DNA of 64,000 bases from Flavobacterium sp. ALD4. GTDB lineage: Bacteria; Bacteroidota; Bacteroidia; Flavobacteriales; Flavobacteriaceae. Below, one piece after another: positions 1 through 8,781 of this stretch; position 1 is the first letter of the stretch, and the number at the start of each line of letters is the position of its first letter. The notes below the pieces were generated by a model. The model was given only the letters and a program-made list of their open reading frames with translations. It had not been told where the DNA came from and ran no database searches. The translations under genes were made by a program, and so were the position numbers. The stretch spans positions 248,001 to 312,000 of the forward strand of contig NZ_PJBJ01000022.1 in assembly GCF_002836475.1 (NCBI RefSeq), written 5' to 3'.

Positions 1-372
1 TTTGTGGATGTTGCCACCACGATGTTGGACGAAACGATCCCGCTAACAACCGGGGAGTATGACGAATGGGGAAATCCAAACGTTAAAAGATATTACAATT
101 ACATGAAGTCTTATTCCCCTTATGATAATGTAAAGTCCCAAGCCTATCCAAATATGTATATATCAACGGGATTGCATGATTCACAGGTACAGTATTGGGA
201 GCCCGCTAAATGGGTTGCCAAGTTGCGAACTTTGAAAACAAATAATACGTTACTGTTTCTAGATACCAATATGGATGCAGGACATGGAGGCGCATCTGGA
301 AGGTTTGAAGCCATTAAGGAATTAGCAAAGGAATTTAGTTTTTTATTAGATTTAGAGGAAATTAAAAAGTAA
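1..372 (+). CDS. Oligopeptidase B-like S9A serine peptidase, C-terminal fragment
   Basis: The reading frame enters from the left edge (phe codon at base 1) and ends with TAA at 370-372, so only about the last 123 residues are present. The segment '[19 protein letters not shown]', then '[14 protein letters not shown]' (the catalytic Asp region) and '[10 protein letters not shown]' (the catalytic His), is the characteristic C-terminus of prolyl-oligopeptidase family S9A, closest to oligopeptidase B. Such enzymes cleave short peptides after basic residues. The catalytic serine and the beta-propeller lie outside the window, and so does the true start; the GTG at base 4 is internal. No signal peptide can be assessed. 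The next intact gene is 770 bp away on the other strand, so this is the end of its transcription unit. Confidence 0.9.
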   Translation, partial: FVDVATTMLDETIPLTTGEYDEWGNPNVKRYYNYMKSYSPYDNVKSQAYPNMYISTGLHDSQVQYWEPAKWVAKLRTLKTNNTLLFLDTNMDAGHGGASGRFEAIKELAKEFSFLLDLEEIKK

Positions 373-1070
373 TTCTAAAAATCATTTTCAATTTGGTAGC
401 GACTATAGTCTGATAAACTTCTTCTAGATTGGCTGTTTTTCCATGAAAAAAGAAATAGAAGCAGGTAGCATTTTGTAGCATTGATTGACAATGTACTTCC
501 AATGAAGCTAAATAAAGCTGGAAAAGGAAGAAGGTAATCTTATCTGCTGAGTATTTTGATAGTATCAATAAGTATATCAAAGGTAGCGATGAATAAAGTG
601 GACCTGGTGCGAGAGCAATAGTTATGAAATGAGGCTTGGCTGTCGACTATGTTTCTACATCTGTTTTTACAGTTGATATGTCAATAGGTAGATCTAGATG
701 AGTTTGATGAAAACGGTAATGGCATTGATACGTTTTATTAGTGTGGGTTTCATTTTAGGAGTAAAGTATACTCTAATAAGTGGATGTACAGGAAGAGATA
801 TTTTGATAGCGTACGTCAAAAAAAAGTGATAAGATAGCGTATCACAATTGTTGTAGACAAAAAACTCCAGAGAAATCTGGATTTTTTTGTTTGCCATTAA
901 TTTTTTTTGCAGTTAACATTAGGGAGCTCGGATTTCTTTAGCTGAAGATACGGATGTTCGTATTGCTTTGATGTAAAAGCATATTTGTCGCTAAATTTCT
1001 AAAAGAAAACAGTATAGCTATGGAAAGCCGATAGAAGTTTACAAAGACTGTTGTGTTTTATCAAATAAAT
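373..1070. other. Gene-free stretch with stop-riddled coding-like scraps
   Basis: No intact gene is visible. On the plus strand, short coding-like stretches appear in changing frames. One, between about 530 and 700, reads as ordinary protein interrupted by TAA and TGA. Another, near 690-800, starts with an acidic 'DEFDENGNGID' segment followed by TAG. I could not assign a family. A terminator-like hairpin follows at 861-889, which would fit the 3' end of a former plus-strand gene. I regard this as probable gene decay, not proven. Confidence 0.4.
861..889 (+). terminator. Hairpin with T-run
   Basis: Arms CCAGA (867-871) and TCTGG (876-880) enclose a GAAA loop. They are flanked by AAAA upstream and a run of seven T downstream (882-888), so the structure could work on either strand. 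There is no intact gene immediately upstream, so it may be the terminator of a decayed plus-strand gene. Confidence 0.5.
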
Positions 1071-1104
1071 AAAACCCGCTAAAAATGGCTTCGAAGCGGG
1101 TTTT
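1071..1104 (-). terminator. Terminator of the PLP lyase gene
   Basis: A perfect 10-bp inverted repeat, AAAACCCGCT (1071-1080) and AGCGGGTTTT (1095-1104), lies 41 bp beyond the stop of the minus-strand gene at 1145. Read on the minus strand, the GC-rich stem ends in TTTTATTTATTT, as expected of an intrinsic terminator. Confidence 0.75.
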
Positions 1105-1144
1105 GGAAAAAAAACTAAAAAAATTACTTTATCATAAGATTGGA

Positions 1145-2344
1145 TTATAGGATATCCAATTCTTTCATACAGGCTTTCATCATTTCGTATGTCCTTTTAA
1201 TATCATTGTCTAAACCAATTGAAAAACGAATTAATCCATCAGTCAATCCCATTTCAGTTTGTTCGTCTAGAGGAATTTCACTAGAAGTGGAGGTTCCTGG
1301 AGCGCTGAACAATGTTTTGTAGAAGCCTAAACTCACGGCTAAATACCCTAAGTTGCGTGATTGCATTAATTCCATTAAGGCATTAGCTTTAGCCAAAGAA
1401 CCAACGTCTAAAGTCATCATTCCACCAAAGCCATATTCAGAATTGATCATACTAGCAAATAAGTCGTGACTTGGATGGCTTTTTAAACCAGGGTAAACCG
1501 TTTTTATTCCGTCTTTTTCAAAATGTTCTGCAAGGTACAGCGCATTATGACTGTGCTGCTTAATTCTTAGATGAAGTGTACGCAGGTTTTTCATAACGCT
1601 AGCAGAGCGCAGGCTATCCATTGTGGGGCCGAGTAACATACTAGCACCACTGTTTACGTCCTTTAATTCATTGATGAAATCGTGAGATGCACAAGTTACG
1701 CCACCCACGGTATCACTACTTCCATTGATGTATTTGGTCAGACTATGAATTACAATATCCGCACCAAATTTAACTGGAGAAACAGATAAAGGGGAGAATG
1801 TGTTATCGACAACCAATTTCAAATTATGTTTCTTGGCAATTTTTGATAAACCCGCTATATCAGCAACTTCCAATAATGGATTACTTACGGTTTCACAATA
1901 CAACACTTTCGTGTCCGGAGTAATGGCAGCTTCAACTACATCTAGCTTCGTGATATCAACAAATGTTGTTTTGATATTAAATCTTGGCGTGAAGTTTTTT
2001 AGAAAAGCATACGTTCCTCCATAAATTGTTCTACTTGAAACGATGTGGTCTCCAGCGCCACACAACTGCATCAAGGTAGGCGTAATAGCGCCCATTCCGG
2101 AAGCGGAAACATTTGCTGTTTCAGTACCTTCCATCGCTGCCATTGCTCTGTCTAAATACAAATTACTAGGAGAGGAATGGCGAGAATATAAATAACAACC
2201 TTCTATATTGCCTTCAAAGGTATCAAACATAGTTTTTGCCGAAAGGAAGGTGTAGGTAGAAGAGTCAGAAATTGATGGATTTACGCCACCAAATTCACCA
2301 AAATACTGTAAGTCCTGAATGTTGTCTGCGGGATTGAATTTCAT
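1145..2344 (-). CDS. Cys/Met-metabolism PLP enzyme (cystathionine gamma-lyase / methionine gamma-lyase type)
   Basis: A 399-residue member of the trans-sulfuration fold-type I PLP enzymes, the normal family length. 'SLTKYINGSSD' carries the PLP lysine (K204). D180 in 'VVDNTFS' would pair with the pyridine nitrogen. 'YSR' (residues 53-55) is the phosphate-binding motif donated by the neighbouring subunit, and Y108 in 'RTIYGGTY' is the active-site tyrosine. Classical methionine gamma-lyases have a Cys two residues after that Tyr (YGC); here it is Gly, as in cystathionine lyases and synthases. The exact reaction (C-S lyase or gamma-replacement) therefore cannot be fixed from sequence. It is cytosolic. 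The divergent Lrp/AsnC gene at 2743 is the likely regulator, and a perfect inverted repeat lies 36 bp upstream of the start. It ends at a strong terminator. Confidence 0.85.
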   Translation of the reverse strand: MKFNPADNIQDLQYFGEFGGVNPSISDSSTYTFLSAKTMFDTFEGNIEGCYLYSRHSSPSNLYLDRAMAAMEGTETANVSASGMGAITPTLMQLCGAGDHIVSSRTIYGGTYAFLKNFTPRFNIKTTFVDITKLDVVEAAITPDTKVLYCETVSNPLLEVADIAGLSKIAKKHNLKLVVDNTFSPLSVSPVKFGADIVIHSLTKYINGSSDTVGGVTCASHDFINELKDVNSGASMLLGPTMDSLRSASVMKNLRTLHLRIKQHSHNALYLAEHFEKDGIKTVYPGLKSHPSHDLFASMINSEYGFGGMMTLDVGSLAKANALMELMQSRNLGYLAVSLGFYKTLFSAPGTSTSSEIPLDEQTEMGLTDGLIRFSIGLDNDIKRTYEMMKACMKELDIL

Positions 2345-2742
2345 GTTATTTTTTTAATTGGTTATTGTATCAAATTTTGTCTTATTGGCTTTAAGCCAAT
2401 AAGATTGACTTCGAATTTTATTTACTGCAATAACAATGCAATCAGCATTATCAGGATTGTAATTGAAATTGTTCCTTCTTGTCCTACTATCTTTATGATT
2501 TTGAAAAATCCAATAAAAAGATCTAGGTCGTAAAGACTTTATTAAAAACGGGTAGAGATGCTGTTCGGGATATAAGTATCTTTTCTATAACAGTGTTATC
2601 TACAATGTAAAGTACGTTTATATAGGTTTTAATGTCAACAATAGCTTCTAAACTCAGTTTTTTAGACGGTTAAAAACGAATATTTTAGATTTTTTATCTA
2701 TTTTTAGTAAATAATTGATGCTTTCACCAAAAAAACTACAAA
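2345..2742. other. Divergent intergenic region between lyase and Lrp-type regulator
   Basis: About 400 bp separate the two divergent starts. Apart from the inverted repeat at 2381-2403, I see AT-rich DNA with no convincing TAnnTTTG box and no coding frame. Shared regulation of both genes from this region is the usual arrangement for an AsnC/Lrp regulator and its target, and is inferred here. Confidence 0.5.
2381..2403. promoter_or_regulatory. Perfect inverted repeat, candidate operator or leader hairpin
   Basis: CTTATTGGCTT (2381-2391) and AAGCCAATAAG (2393-2403) are perfect 11-bp arms around one central base. The site lies 36 bp upstream of the lyase ATG and about 340 bp from the Lrp-type start. 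It could be a binding site for the divergent Lrp/AsnC protein or a hairpin in the lyase leader. It has no T-run, so it is not an ordinary terminator. Confidence 0.5.
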
Positions 2743-3201
2743 ATGACTTTAGACTTAATAGACAAAAAACTATTATTATTGTTGCAGACAGACAGCAAAA
2801 AGACTACAAAAGAATTATCATTGAAATTGAATCTGTCGGTTACGGCAGTTTATGAGCGCATTAAGAAATTAGAGCGAGAAGGTATTATTGATAAATACGT
2901 GATATTGCTCAATAAAGCGAAGGTTGAAAAGGGATTTGTGGTTTTTTGTCATCTAAAACTCATCCAACACACCAAGGAATTTGTAACCAAATTCGAAAGT
3001 GAAGTGGTGCAATTGAAAGAAGTATTGGAATGTTATCATGTAAGCGGCGATTATGACTATATCCTTAAGATCGTGGTGAAAGATATGGAAGCCTACAGAG
3101 AGTTTTTAGTTACAAAGCTAACTACCCTCCAGCATATTGGCAGTACACAAAGTACCTTTATGATCAGTGAAGTTAAAAACACAACTGTGGTTGAAGTTTA
3201 A
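2743..3201 (+). CDS. Lrp/AsnC family transcriptional regulator
   Basis: 152 residues, the standard Lrp/AsnC length. The N-terminal winged helix-turn-helix covers about residues 5-55, with 'TTKELSLKLNLSVTAVYERI' typical of the DNA-reading helices. The C-terminal half (about 65-150) is the alpha/beta RAM effector-binding and oligomerisation domain, including the 'YHVSGDYDYILKI' segment where family members bind amino acids. It is transcribed away from the Cys/Met PLP lyase, which suggests that it senses an amino acid and controls that gene and perhaps itself. The ligand cannot be told from sequence. Confidence 0.9.
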   Translation: MTLDLIDKKLLLLLQTDSKKTTKELSLKLNLSVTAVYERIKKLEREGIIDKYVILLNKAKVEKGFVVFCHLKLIQHTKEFVTKFESEVVQLKEVLECYHVSGDYDYILKIVVKDMEAYREFLVTKLTTLQHIGSTQSTFMISEVKNTTVVEV

Positions 3202-3309
3202 GTAATTTTAGTGCGAAAATCATATTGTTGATAGGATATTAAATAAGTTGGTCTGTGAAGTCTTAACAAAATATATTTAATATTAAACTTTAAACAAAAC
3301 TTAATTCCT

Positions 3310-3317
3310 TAATTTTG
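3310..3317 (+). promoter_or_regulatory. Flavobacterial -7 box TAATTTTG
   Basis: An exact match to the Bacteroidota -7 consensus TAnnTTTG, 39 bp upstream of the lpdA ATG. No clear TTG sits 19 bp further upstream, so only half of the consensus promoter is supported. Confidence 0.5.
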
Positions 3318-3356
3318 TACGATTCTATATAAAAATATAACAAAAATAAATATACT

Positions 3357-4760
3357 ATGAATTCATTTGACGTAGTCATTATTGGTTCTGGCCCAGGCGG
3401 ATATGTATCAGCAATTCGTTGTGCACAACTTGGTTTCAAAACAGCAATTATCGAAAAATATTCAGTTCTTGGCGGAACTTGCCTTAACGTGGGTTGTATT
3501 CCTTCAAAAGCATTATTAGCTTCCTCACATCATTATGACGACGTGGCGCATTTTGCAGATCACGGAATTGAAGTTTCTGGTGAAGTAAAAGTAAACCTAG
3601 AAAAGATGATTGCACGAAAACAAGCAATTGTTGATCAGACTTCTGGCGGAGTGAAGTATTTAATGGACAAAAATAAAATCACTGTTCTCGAAGGCTTAGG
3701 TTCTTTTGTAGATGCTACTCATGTTGCGATTGCAAAAGCAGACGGAACCAGCGAAACAGTTGAAGCAAAAAATATAATTATTGCAACGGGATCGAAGCCT
3801 GCTAATTTGCCCTTTATCAAAATTGATAAAGAAAGAATAATCACATCAACTGAAGCATTAAAACTAAAAGAAGTACCAAAACATCTTGTTATTATCGGAG
3901 GAGGTGTTATTGGAATTGAATTAGGTCAGGTGTATTTACGTTTGGGAGCTAAAGTTTCGGTTGTGGAATATATGGACCGAATTATTCCAGGAATGGATGC
4001 GTCGCTGTCTAAAGAATTGACTAAAGTATTTAAGAAGCAGGGAATGAAATTTTACGTTTCTCATAAAGTGCAGTCCGTAGAAAGAAATGGCGATGCCGTG
4101 ACGGTTCAGGCAGAAAATGCAAAAGGAGAAACGATTACACTAGAAGGAGATTATGCTTTAGTTTCTGTTGGTCGTCGTCCTTACACGCACGGATTGGGTG
4201 CAGAGAATGCAGGAGTAAAATTATCAGACAAAGGAATGGTAGAGGTAAATGATCATTTACAGACTAATATTCCTAACATCTACGCAATAGGTGATGTTGT
4301 TCGTGGAGCGATGTTAGCGCACAAAGCGGAGGAAGAAGGAGCTATGGTTGCTGAAATATTAGCTGGACAAAAGCCGCATATCAATTATAATTTAATTCCT
4401 GGTGTTGTTTATACTTGGCCAGAAGTGGCTGCAGTAGGACAAACTGAAGAGCAATTAAAGGCTTCTGGTGTGGATTATAAGGCTGGAAGTTTCCCTTTCA
4501 AAGCATTAGGACGTGCAAGAGCTAGCGGAGATTTAGATGGTTTCGTTAAAATTCTTGCTGATGCAAAAACAGATGAGGTTCTTGGAGTTCATATGATTGG
4601 AGCTCGTTGTGCTGATTTAATTGCTGAAGCTGTTGTTGCAATGGAATTTAAAGCCTCAGCTGAAGACATATCAAGAATGTCACATGCTCATCCTACTTTT
4701 GCAGAAGCGATCAAAGAAGCTGCCTTAGCAGCTACAGATAACAGAGCAGTACACGTATAG
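3357..4760 (+). CDS. lpdA: Dihydrolipoyl dehydrogenase
   Basis: 467 residues, full length for E3 of the 2-oxoacid dehydrogenase complexes and the glycine cleavage system, which reoxidises dihydrolipoamide with NAD+. The N-terminal FAD-binding motif is GSGPGG (10-15). The redox disulfide is in 'GGTCLNVGCIPSK' (C42 and C47). A second Rossmann motif 'IIGGGVIGIELG' binds NAD. The C-terminal interface domain carries the catalytic 'SHAHPTFAEA' (H445 and E450). The gene stands alone, without E1 or E2 partners, as often seen for shared flavobacterial lpd genes. It has a -7 box at 3310 and a strong terminator at 4782. The ATG start is unambiguous because the FAD motif follows at the normal distance. 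Confidence 0.97.
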   Translation: MNSFDVVIIGSGPGGYVSAIRCAQLGFKTAIIEKYSVLGGTCLNVGCIPSKALLASSHHYDDVAHFADHGIEVSGEVKVNLEKMIARKQAIVDQTSGGVKYLMDKNKITVLEGLGSFVDATHVAIAKADGTSETVEAKNIIIATGSKPANLPFIKIDKERIITSTEALKLKEVPKHLVIIGGGVIGIELGQVYLRLGAKVSVVEYMDRIIPGMDASLSKELTKVFKKQGMKFYVSHKVQSVERNGDAVTVQAENAKGETITLEGDYALVSVGRRPYTHGLGAENAGVKLSDKGMVEVNDHLQTNIPNIYAIGDVVRGAMLAHKAEEEGAMVAEILAGQKPHINYNLIPGVVYTWPEVAAVGQTEEQLKASGVDYKAGSFPFKALGRARASGDLDGFVKILADAKTDEVLGVHMIGARCADLIAEAVVAMEFKASAEDISRMSHAHPTFAEAIKEAALAATDNRAVHV

Positions 4761-4781
4761 TATCTATGATTTTACACTAAA

Positions 4782-4816
4782 AAACCCGTCAAATATAATT
4801 TGACGGGTTTTTTGTT
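4782..4816 (+). terminator. lpdA terminator
   Basis: Perfect 12-bp stem AAACCCGTCAAA (4782-4793) / TTTGACGGGTTT (4799-4810) with a 5-base loop, followed by more T. It lies 21 bp after the lpdA stop. Confidence 0.9.
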
Positions 4817-4909
4817 TTAAGATTAAATTTTAAAAGTTTTAATTTTAATTTTATAAAAATATAACGGTGTTTGCATAAGATCTTTAATAAAAAACAAATT
4901 AGTATAAAA

Positions 4910-5443
4910 ATGAGATGTTTAGTAGGTGTTTTGGCACTTGTTGGAGTAGGATTTTTTCTTAACTCCTGCTCTCGTAAAACGATTCCAGAGAAAGCAAAGG
5001 CCGTTCAAAATTTCGAGAAAGAAAAATATTTAGGAAAATGGTATGAAATCGCTAGATTAGATTTTAAATTTGAGAAAGGACTGAACAATACCAGCGCTGA
5101 GTATTCATTAAATGACAATGGAGGGATAAAAGTGGATAATAAAGGGTATGATGTAAAAAATGACAAATGGAAGCAAAGCATTGGAAAAGCGAAGTTTGTG
5201 AGAGACGAGAATGTAGCCATGCTAAAAGTATCATTCTTCGGGCCTTTTTATGGGGGTTATAATGTTATTGCTATTGACAAAGAGTATAAATACGCCCTAG
5301 TTTCAGGGGGGAGCCTTAACTATTTATGGATATTGTCTCGTGAAAAATCAATTCCGTTAGAAGTTGCCTCAGCCTACTTGAAAATGGCTGAAGAAATTGG
5401 TTTTAAAACAGCTGATTTAATATGGGTGCATCATACTAAATAA
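4910..5443 (+). CDS. Lipocalin family lipoprotein (Blc-like)
   Basis: The ATG at 4910 is preferred over the upstream TTG at 4871, because it opens directly onto a lipoprotein signal peptide ending in the lipobox 'FLNSC' (Cys20). That gives 177 residues. Mature residues begin with a linker and then the lipocalin signature 'YLGKWYEIARLDFKFEKG' (GxW motif); 'LWILSREKSIP' is the conserved third block. The pattern matches bacterial lipocalin Blc, an envelope-anchored beta-barrel that binds fatty acids or lysophospholipids and is often stress-induced. It is transcribed alone after the lpdA terminator and has its own terminator at 5466. The ligand is not predictable. Confidence 0.9.
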   Translation: MRCLVGVLALVGVGFFLNSCSRKTIPEKAKAVQNFEKEKYLGKWYEIARLDFKFEKGLNNTSAEYSLNDNGGIKVDNKGYDVKNDKWKQSIGKAKFVRDENVAMLKVSFFGPFYGGYNVIAIDKEYKYALVSGGSLNYLWILSREKSIPLEVASAYLKMAEEIGFKTADLIWVHHTK

Positions 5444-5465
5444 AAGTGCGAATTTACTAAGTAAC

Positions 5466-5497
5466 AAAACCGACTTCTATCTAGAGTCGGTTTTTGT
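5466..5497. terminator. Bidirectional terminator between lipocalin and DoxX genes
   Basis: Arms AAAACCGACT (5466-5475) and AGTCGGTTTT (5485-5494), followed by T. It lies between two convergent genes (stops at 5443 and 5513), so it can serve both. Confidence 0.85.
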
Positions 5498-5512
5498 CTT
5501 TTAGATAAAAAA

Positions 5513-5890
5513 TTAATCCATTTTGAACAATCCCCTATAATTTTCCCAATGAGAGAAAATCAAGAATAGATTACCTACGAATACGAAAATAGCTAGTGGA
5601 AGGTTTTCTGGAGTCAAAAAGTAGTTGATTAATAAGATGTTAAGGGTTACGGGAAAAATGACAAGATTCGATAATGTTGTAAATTTTCCAGTTATAAATG
5701 ATAGGCCGCATAGAAATTCAATACTTTTTGCCAATGGGAATAAATAAGTTGAAGCCATTAAACCAACCTGGAAGGCTTTGAACTCGCCTGTTGATGCAGG
5801 TTCGGGACTTAAATGTAAAAAATAACTAACAGAAGTATAGAGAAATAAAAGTCCAAGTAGAGTCCGAATAATAATGGTAGCAATTTTCAT
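5513..5890 (-). CDS. DoxX-like small membrane protein
   Basis: 125 residues with four hydrophobic segments (about 3-22, 45-65, 70-92 and 95-113). The opening 'IIIRTLLGLLFLYTSVSYF' and the 'PLAKSIEFLCGLSFITGKF' block have the look of the DoxX/DUF4870-like superfamily of four-helix inner-membrane proteins. Relatives have been tied to redox or oxidative-stress partners, but no enzymatic motif is visible and the role here is unknown. It is a single gene, convergent with the lipocalin gene. Confidence 0.7.
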   Translation of the reverse strand: MKIATIIIRTLLGLLFLYTSVSYFLHLSPEPASTGEFKAFQVGLMASTYLFPLAKSIEFLCGLSFITGKFTTLSNLVIFPVTLNILLINYFLTPENLPLAIFVFVGNLFLIFSHWENYRGLFKMD

Positions 5891-6108
5891 AATATTTAGG
5901 TTTTATTGGTTAAAAATTTAAAAATGTACTGATGCGGTAATGCTCATTTATTTTAATGCTATATTTCCCTTTGATTACCGTCTAAATCAGAAAAAAAACA
6001 ACGATTGTCATTCGATTAAGTCTTTTAATATTAGTCTTTTATTGTAAATTTACGAAAAAAATGAACTGATTTTTGGCATGTGGACATATTAAAGATTTTT
6101 TTTTGTTG

Positions 6109-6116
6109 TAATTTTG
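6109..6116 (+). promoter_or_regulatory. Flavobacterial -7 box TAATTTTG
   Basis: An exact TAnnTTTG match, 20 bp before the TTG start of pabB. It supports a short leader and hence the start at 6137 rather than an upstream start. Confidence 0.5.
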
Positions 6117-6136
6117 AATTTTAAAGATATATTTTT

Positions 6137-7423
6137 TTGAGGACATCAATTCATAAGGCCATTTCAAATCCAAAATTGTTTAAAGAACAACTTCTAATTT
6201 GGTCACAACAGTTTCGTGAAGTCATTTTTATGGATAGTAATAATTATCCACATCAACATTCAAGTTTTGATTGTGTCTTAGCAGTAGATGCTTTTACGTC
6301 AATAAAAACTGATTATCATAGTGCTTTTGAGGATTTAAAACAATACCAGCAAACTACAAAAGATTGGCTTTTTGGTTATTTATCCTATGATTTAAAAAAT
6401 GACGTGGAGATTTTGCAATCGGATAATTTTGATAGTCTGCACTTTCCGGATTTATTTTTCTTTCAACCTAAAAAAATATTTTTACTAAGAGGAAATGAGG
6501 TCGAAATTCAATATCTGACGATGTGCGATGAAGAAGTTGATGGCGATTTCGACGAGATAAAGCTGCAAACTGCAGCCATTGGGATGAAGGCGACGGCAGT
6601 TGAAATAAAACAAAGAATTTCAAAAGAAGAGTATCTCGATAAAGTTTCCAAAATGCTCTTCCATATTCAGCAGGGGGATTTGTATGAAGCTAATTTTTGT
6701 ATGGAATTTTATGCTGAAAAGACCATTATAGATCCATTGGATAAATTTCTTAAACTCAACGAAATATCTCAACCTCCATTTGCGGTTTTCTTTAAAAACA
6801 ATCGACAGTTTTTGCTATCGGCATCACCGGAGCGGTATTTAAAAAAAGAGGGAGAGCTTCTTATTTCACAACCTATAAAAGGAACCTCAAAACGATTTTC
6901 GGATCCAATTAAAGATGAAGAATCGAAGAATAAACTGGCATTAGATCCAAAAGAACGTGCCGAAAATATCATGATAACAGATTTAGTGCGTAATGACTTA
7001 TCTCATACTGCACAAAAAGGATCTGTGCAGGTTACAGAGTTATGCGGTATTTATTCTTTTATGCAAGTACATCAGATGATTTCCACGGTTACATCTAAAT
7101 TGGACCATCAGTATAGTGCTGTTGAAGCCATAAAGCAGTCCTATCCGATGGGCAGTATGACCGGCGCCCCTAAAATTTCGGCTATGAAAATAATTGAAGA
7201 TTTGGAAGAAACCAAAAGAGGATTGTACAGTGGAGCAGTAGGTTACTTTACTCCAAACGGAGACTTCGATTTTAACGTAATCATTAGAAGTATTTTATAC
7301 AATCAGGAAAATCAATATGTTTCCTTTTCTGTAGGTAGCGCCATAACATCACTGTCAATTGCCGAAAACGAGTATGAAGAGTGTTTGCTTAAATCAAAAG
7401 CAATGCGTGAAGTATTGCAATAA
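6137..7423 (+). CDS. pabB: Aminodeoxychorismate synthase component I
   Basis: 428 residues. The chorismate-binding domain fills the C-terminal two thirds, with 'SQPIKGTSKRF' (K248), 'ENIMITDLVRNDL' and 'YPMGSMTGAPKISAM'. Lys in PIKGT is the PabB nucleophile, where anthranilate synthases have Ala, so the folate-pathway enzyme is favoured over TrpE. It would convert chorismate and ammonia from a glutaminase partner to 4-amino-4-deoxychorismate. No amidotransferase gene is adjacent. The start is a TTG: no in-frame ATG is available before residue 32, which would remove part of the fold, and the -7 box at 6109 fits. tilS follows after 47 bp, so the two are probably co-transcribed. Confidence 0.9.
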   Translation: MRTSIHKAISNPKLFKEQLLIWSQQFREVIFMDSNNYPHQHSSFDCVLAVDAFTSIKTDYHSAFEDLKQYQQTTKDWLFGYLSYDLKNDVEILQSDNFDSLHFPDLFFFQPKKIFLLRGNEVEIQYLTMCDEEVDGDFDEIKLQTAAIGMKATAVEIKQRISKEEYLDKVSKMLFHIQQGDLYEANFCMEFYAEKTIIDPLDKFLKLNEISQPPFAVFFKNNRQFLLSASPERYLKKEGELLISQPIKGTSKRFSDPIKDEESKNKLALDPKERAENIMITDLVRNDLSHTAQKGSVQVTELCGIYSFMQVHQMISTVTSKLDHQYSAVEAIKQSYPMGSMTGAPKISAMKIIEDLEETKRGLYSGAVGYFTPNGDFDFNVIIRSILYNQENQYVSFSVGSAITSLSIAENEYEECLLKSKAMREVLQ

Positions 7424-7470
7424 TTGACATTCATAATTCGATATTGAATTTTAATCTTTATTTTTGAACT

Positions 7471-8781
7471 ATGCTAGATAGACTCAAAAATCATATTGCT
7501 CATAACTTTCCTTTTTTAGAAAATAAAAAACTTTTACTGGCTACCAGTGGTGGTCTGGACAGTATTGTCATGGCTCATTTGTTCAATCAACTAAACCATA
7601 CAATTGCCCTAGCGCATTGTAATTTTCAATTGCGGGGATTAGAAAGTTTTGAAGATCAAAATTTTGTTCAGGATTACGCTGAAGCGAATGCCATTTCTAT
7701 TTTTGTGACCCAATTTGATACGGAGGCTTTCGCCAAAGATTACAAGCTTTCGACACAAGTGGCAGCACGTGATTTGCGGTACAATTGGTTTTATGAGCTT
7801 TTGGAAACAGAAAAATTTGATTATATTCTCACTGCCCATCATGCTGATGACAATATAGAAACATTTCTCATTAACCTCAGTCGGGGAACCGGTCTGGAAG
7901 GTCTAGTTGGAATACCTGCGCAGAATGACAAAATCATTCGTCCCCTATTGCTTTTTTCGAGGGAGGAAATTGCAAACTATGCCCATGAAAATAATATACA
8001 ATGGAGAGAAGATAGCAGTAATGCTTCCGATAAGTATTTACGTAATAAGATCCGTCATGACTTAGTTCCTTTGTTAAAAGAACTAAACCCACATTTTGTT
8101 CTGTCGTTTAAAAAAACACAATCTTATTTGCAGGAATCACAAGCCATGGTTGAAGACGCTTCGATTATGGTGTACCAGCAGGTAGCGAGGCAAGAAGAGG
8201 ACGATATCTATTTTGATTTAAATCAATTAAAGAAATTACCTAATTATACCTCCTATTTATACCAGTGGTTGCATGAATTTGGATTTTCTGCGTGGGATGA
8301 TATTTATGATTTGGTTGAAAGCCAATCAGGAAAGCACGTGTTTTCTGCTGAGTTTCGGTTATTGAAAGACAGGGATTCATTAATTCTGAGTCCAATTGGC
8401 TTAGACAATATGAAGGAGGAATATTTTATTGATGCAGGAACGGAAGACGTTAAGATTCCCTTAAATCTTAGCTTTTCGAAAGTAGACAAAGTCTATATTC
8501 CTACAATTACTGCTATATTTGTCGACGAAGACAAATTAGAGTTCCCGTTGGTTTTACGCAGATGGAATGAAGGGGATAGTTTTCAGCCTTTTGGTATGGA
8601 AGGCAAGTCTAAAAAAGTGAGTAAGCTTTTCAAAGATGCGAAATTATCATTGTTAAAAAAAGAAAATGTCTGGATTTTATGGTCAGGAAATAAAATTGTT
8701 TGGGTCGTTGGTCTAAGACAGGATGAGCGATTTAGAGAAGATAACAAAACACGAAATATATTAAAAATAGAATTAGAATAA
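7471..8781 (+). CDS. tilS: tRNA(Ile)-lysidine synthetase
   Basis: 436 residues. The PP-loop ATP-pyrophosphatase motif 'SGGLDS' is at residues 26-31, followed by 'HCNFQLRG' and 'TAHHADDNIETFLINLSRG', all diagnostic of TilS. The C-terminal domain with 'LRRWNEGDSFQPFGM' and 'KKVSKLFKDAKLS' is the tRNA-binding region of the full-length form. The enzyme attaches lysine to C34 of the minor isoleucine tRNA, so that it reads AUA; it is essential in most bacteria. The stop overlaps the ATG of dsbD (TAATG), indicating translational coupling. Confidence 0.95.
   Translation: MLDRLKNHIAHNFPFLENKKLLLATSGGLDSIVMAHLFNQLNHTIALAHCNFQLRGLESFEDQNFVQDYAEANAISIFVTQFDTEAFAKDYKLSTQVAARDLRYNWFYELLETEKFDYILTAHHADDNIETFLINLSRGTGLEGLVGIPAQNDKIIRPLLLFSREEIANYAHENNIQWREDSSNASDKYLRNKIRHDLVPLLKELNPHFVLSFKKTQSYLQESQAMVEDASIMVYQQVARQEEDDIYFDLNQLKKLPNYTSYLYQWLHEFGFSAWDDIYDLVESQSGKHVFSAEFRLLKDRDSLILSPIGLDNMKEEYFIDAGTEDVKIPLNLSFSKVDKVYIPTITAIFVDEDKLEFPLVLRRWNEGDSFQPFGMEGKSKKVSKLFKDAKLSLLKKENVWILWSGNKIVWVVGLRQDERFREDNKTRNILKIELE

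Noticed and set aside
1140..1322. Plus-strand ORF antisense to the PLP lyase
   Set aside because: Shadow of the lyase gene; no signal or family match.
4871..4909. TTG start for the lipocalin gene
   Set aside because: It would put 13 charged residues before a perfect lipoprotein signal peptide; the ATG at 4910 fits better.
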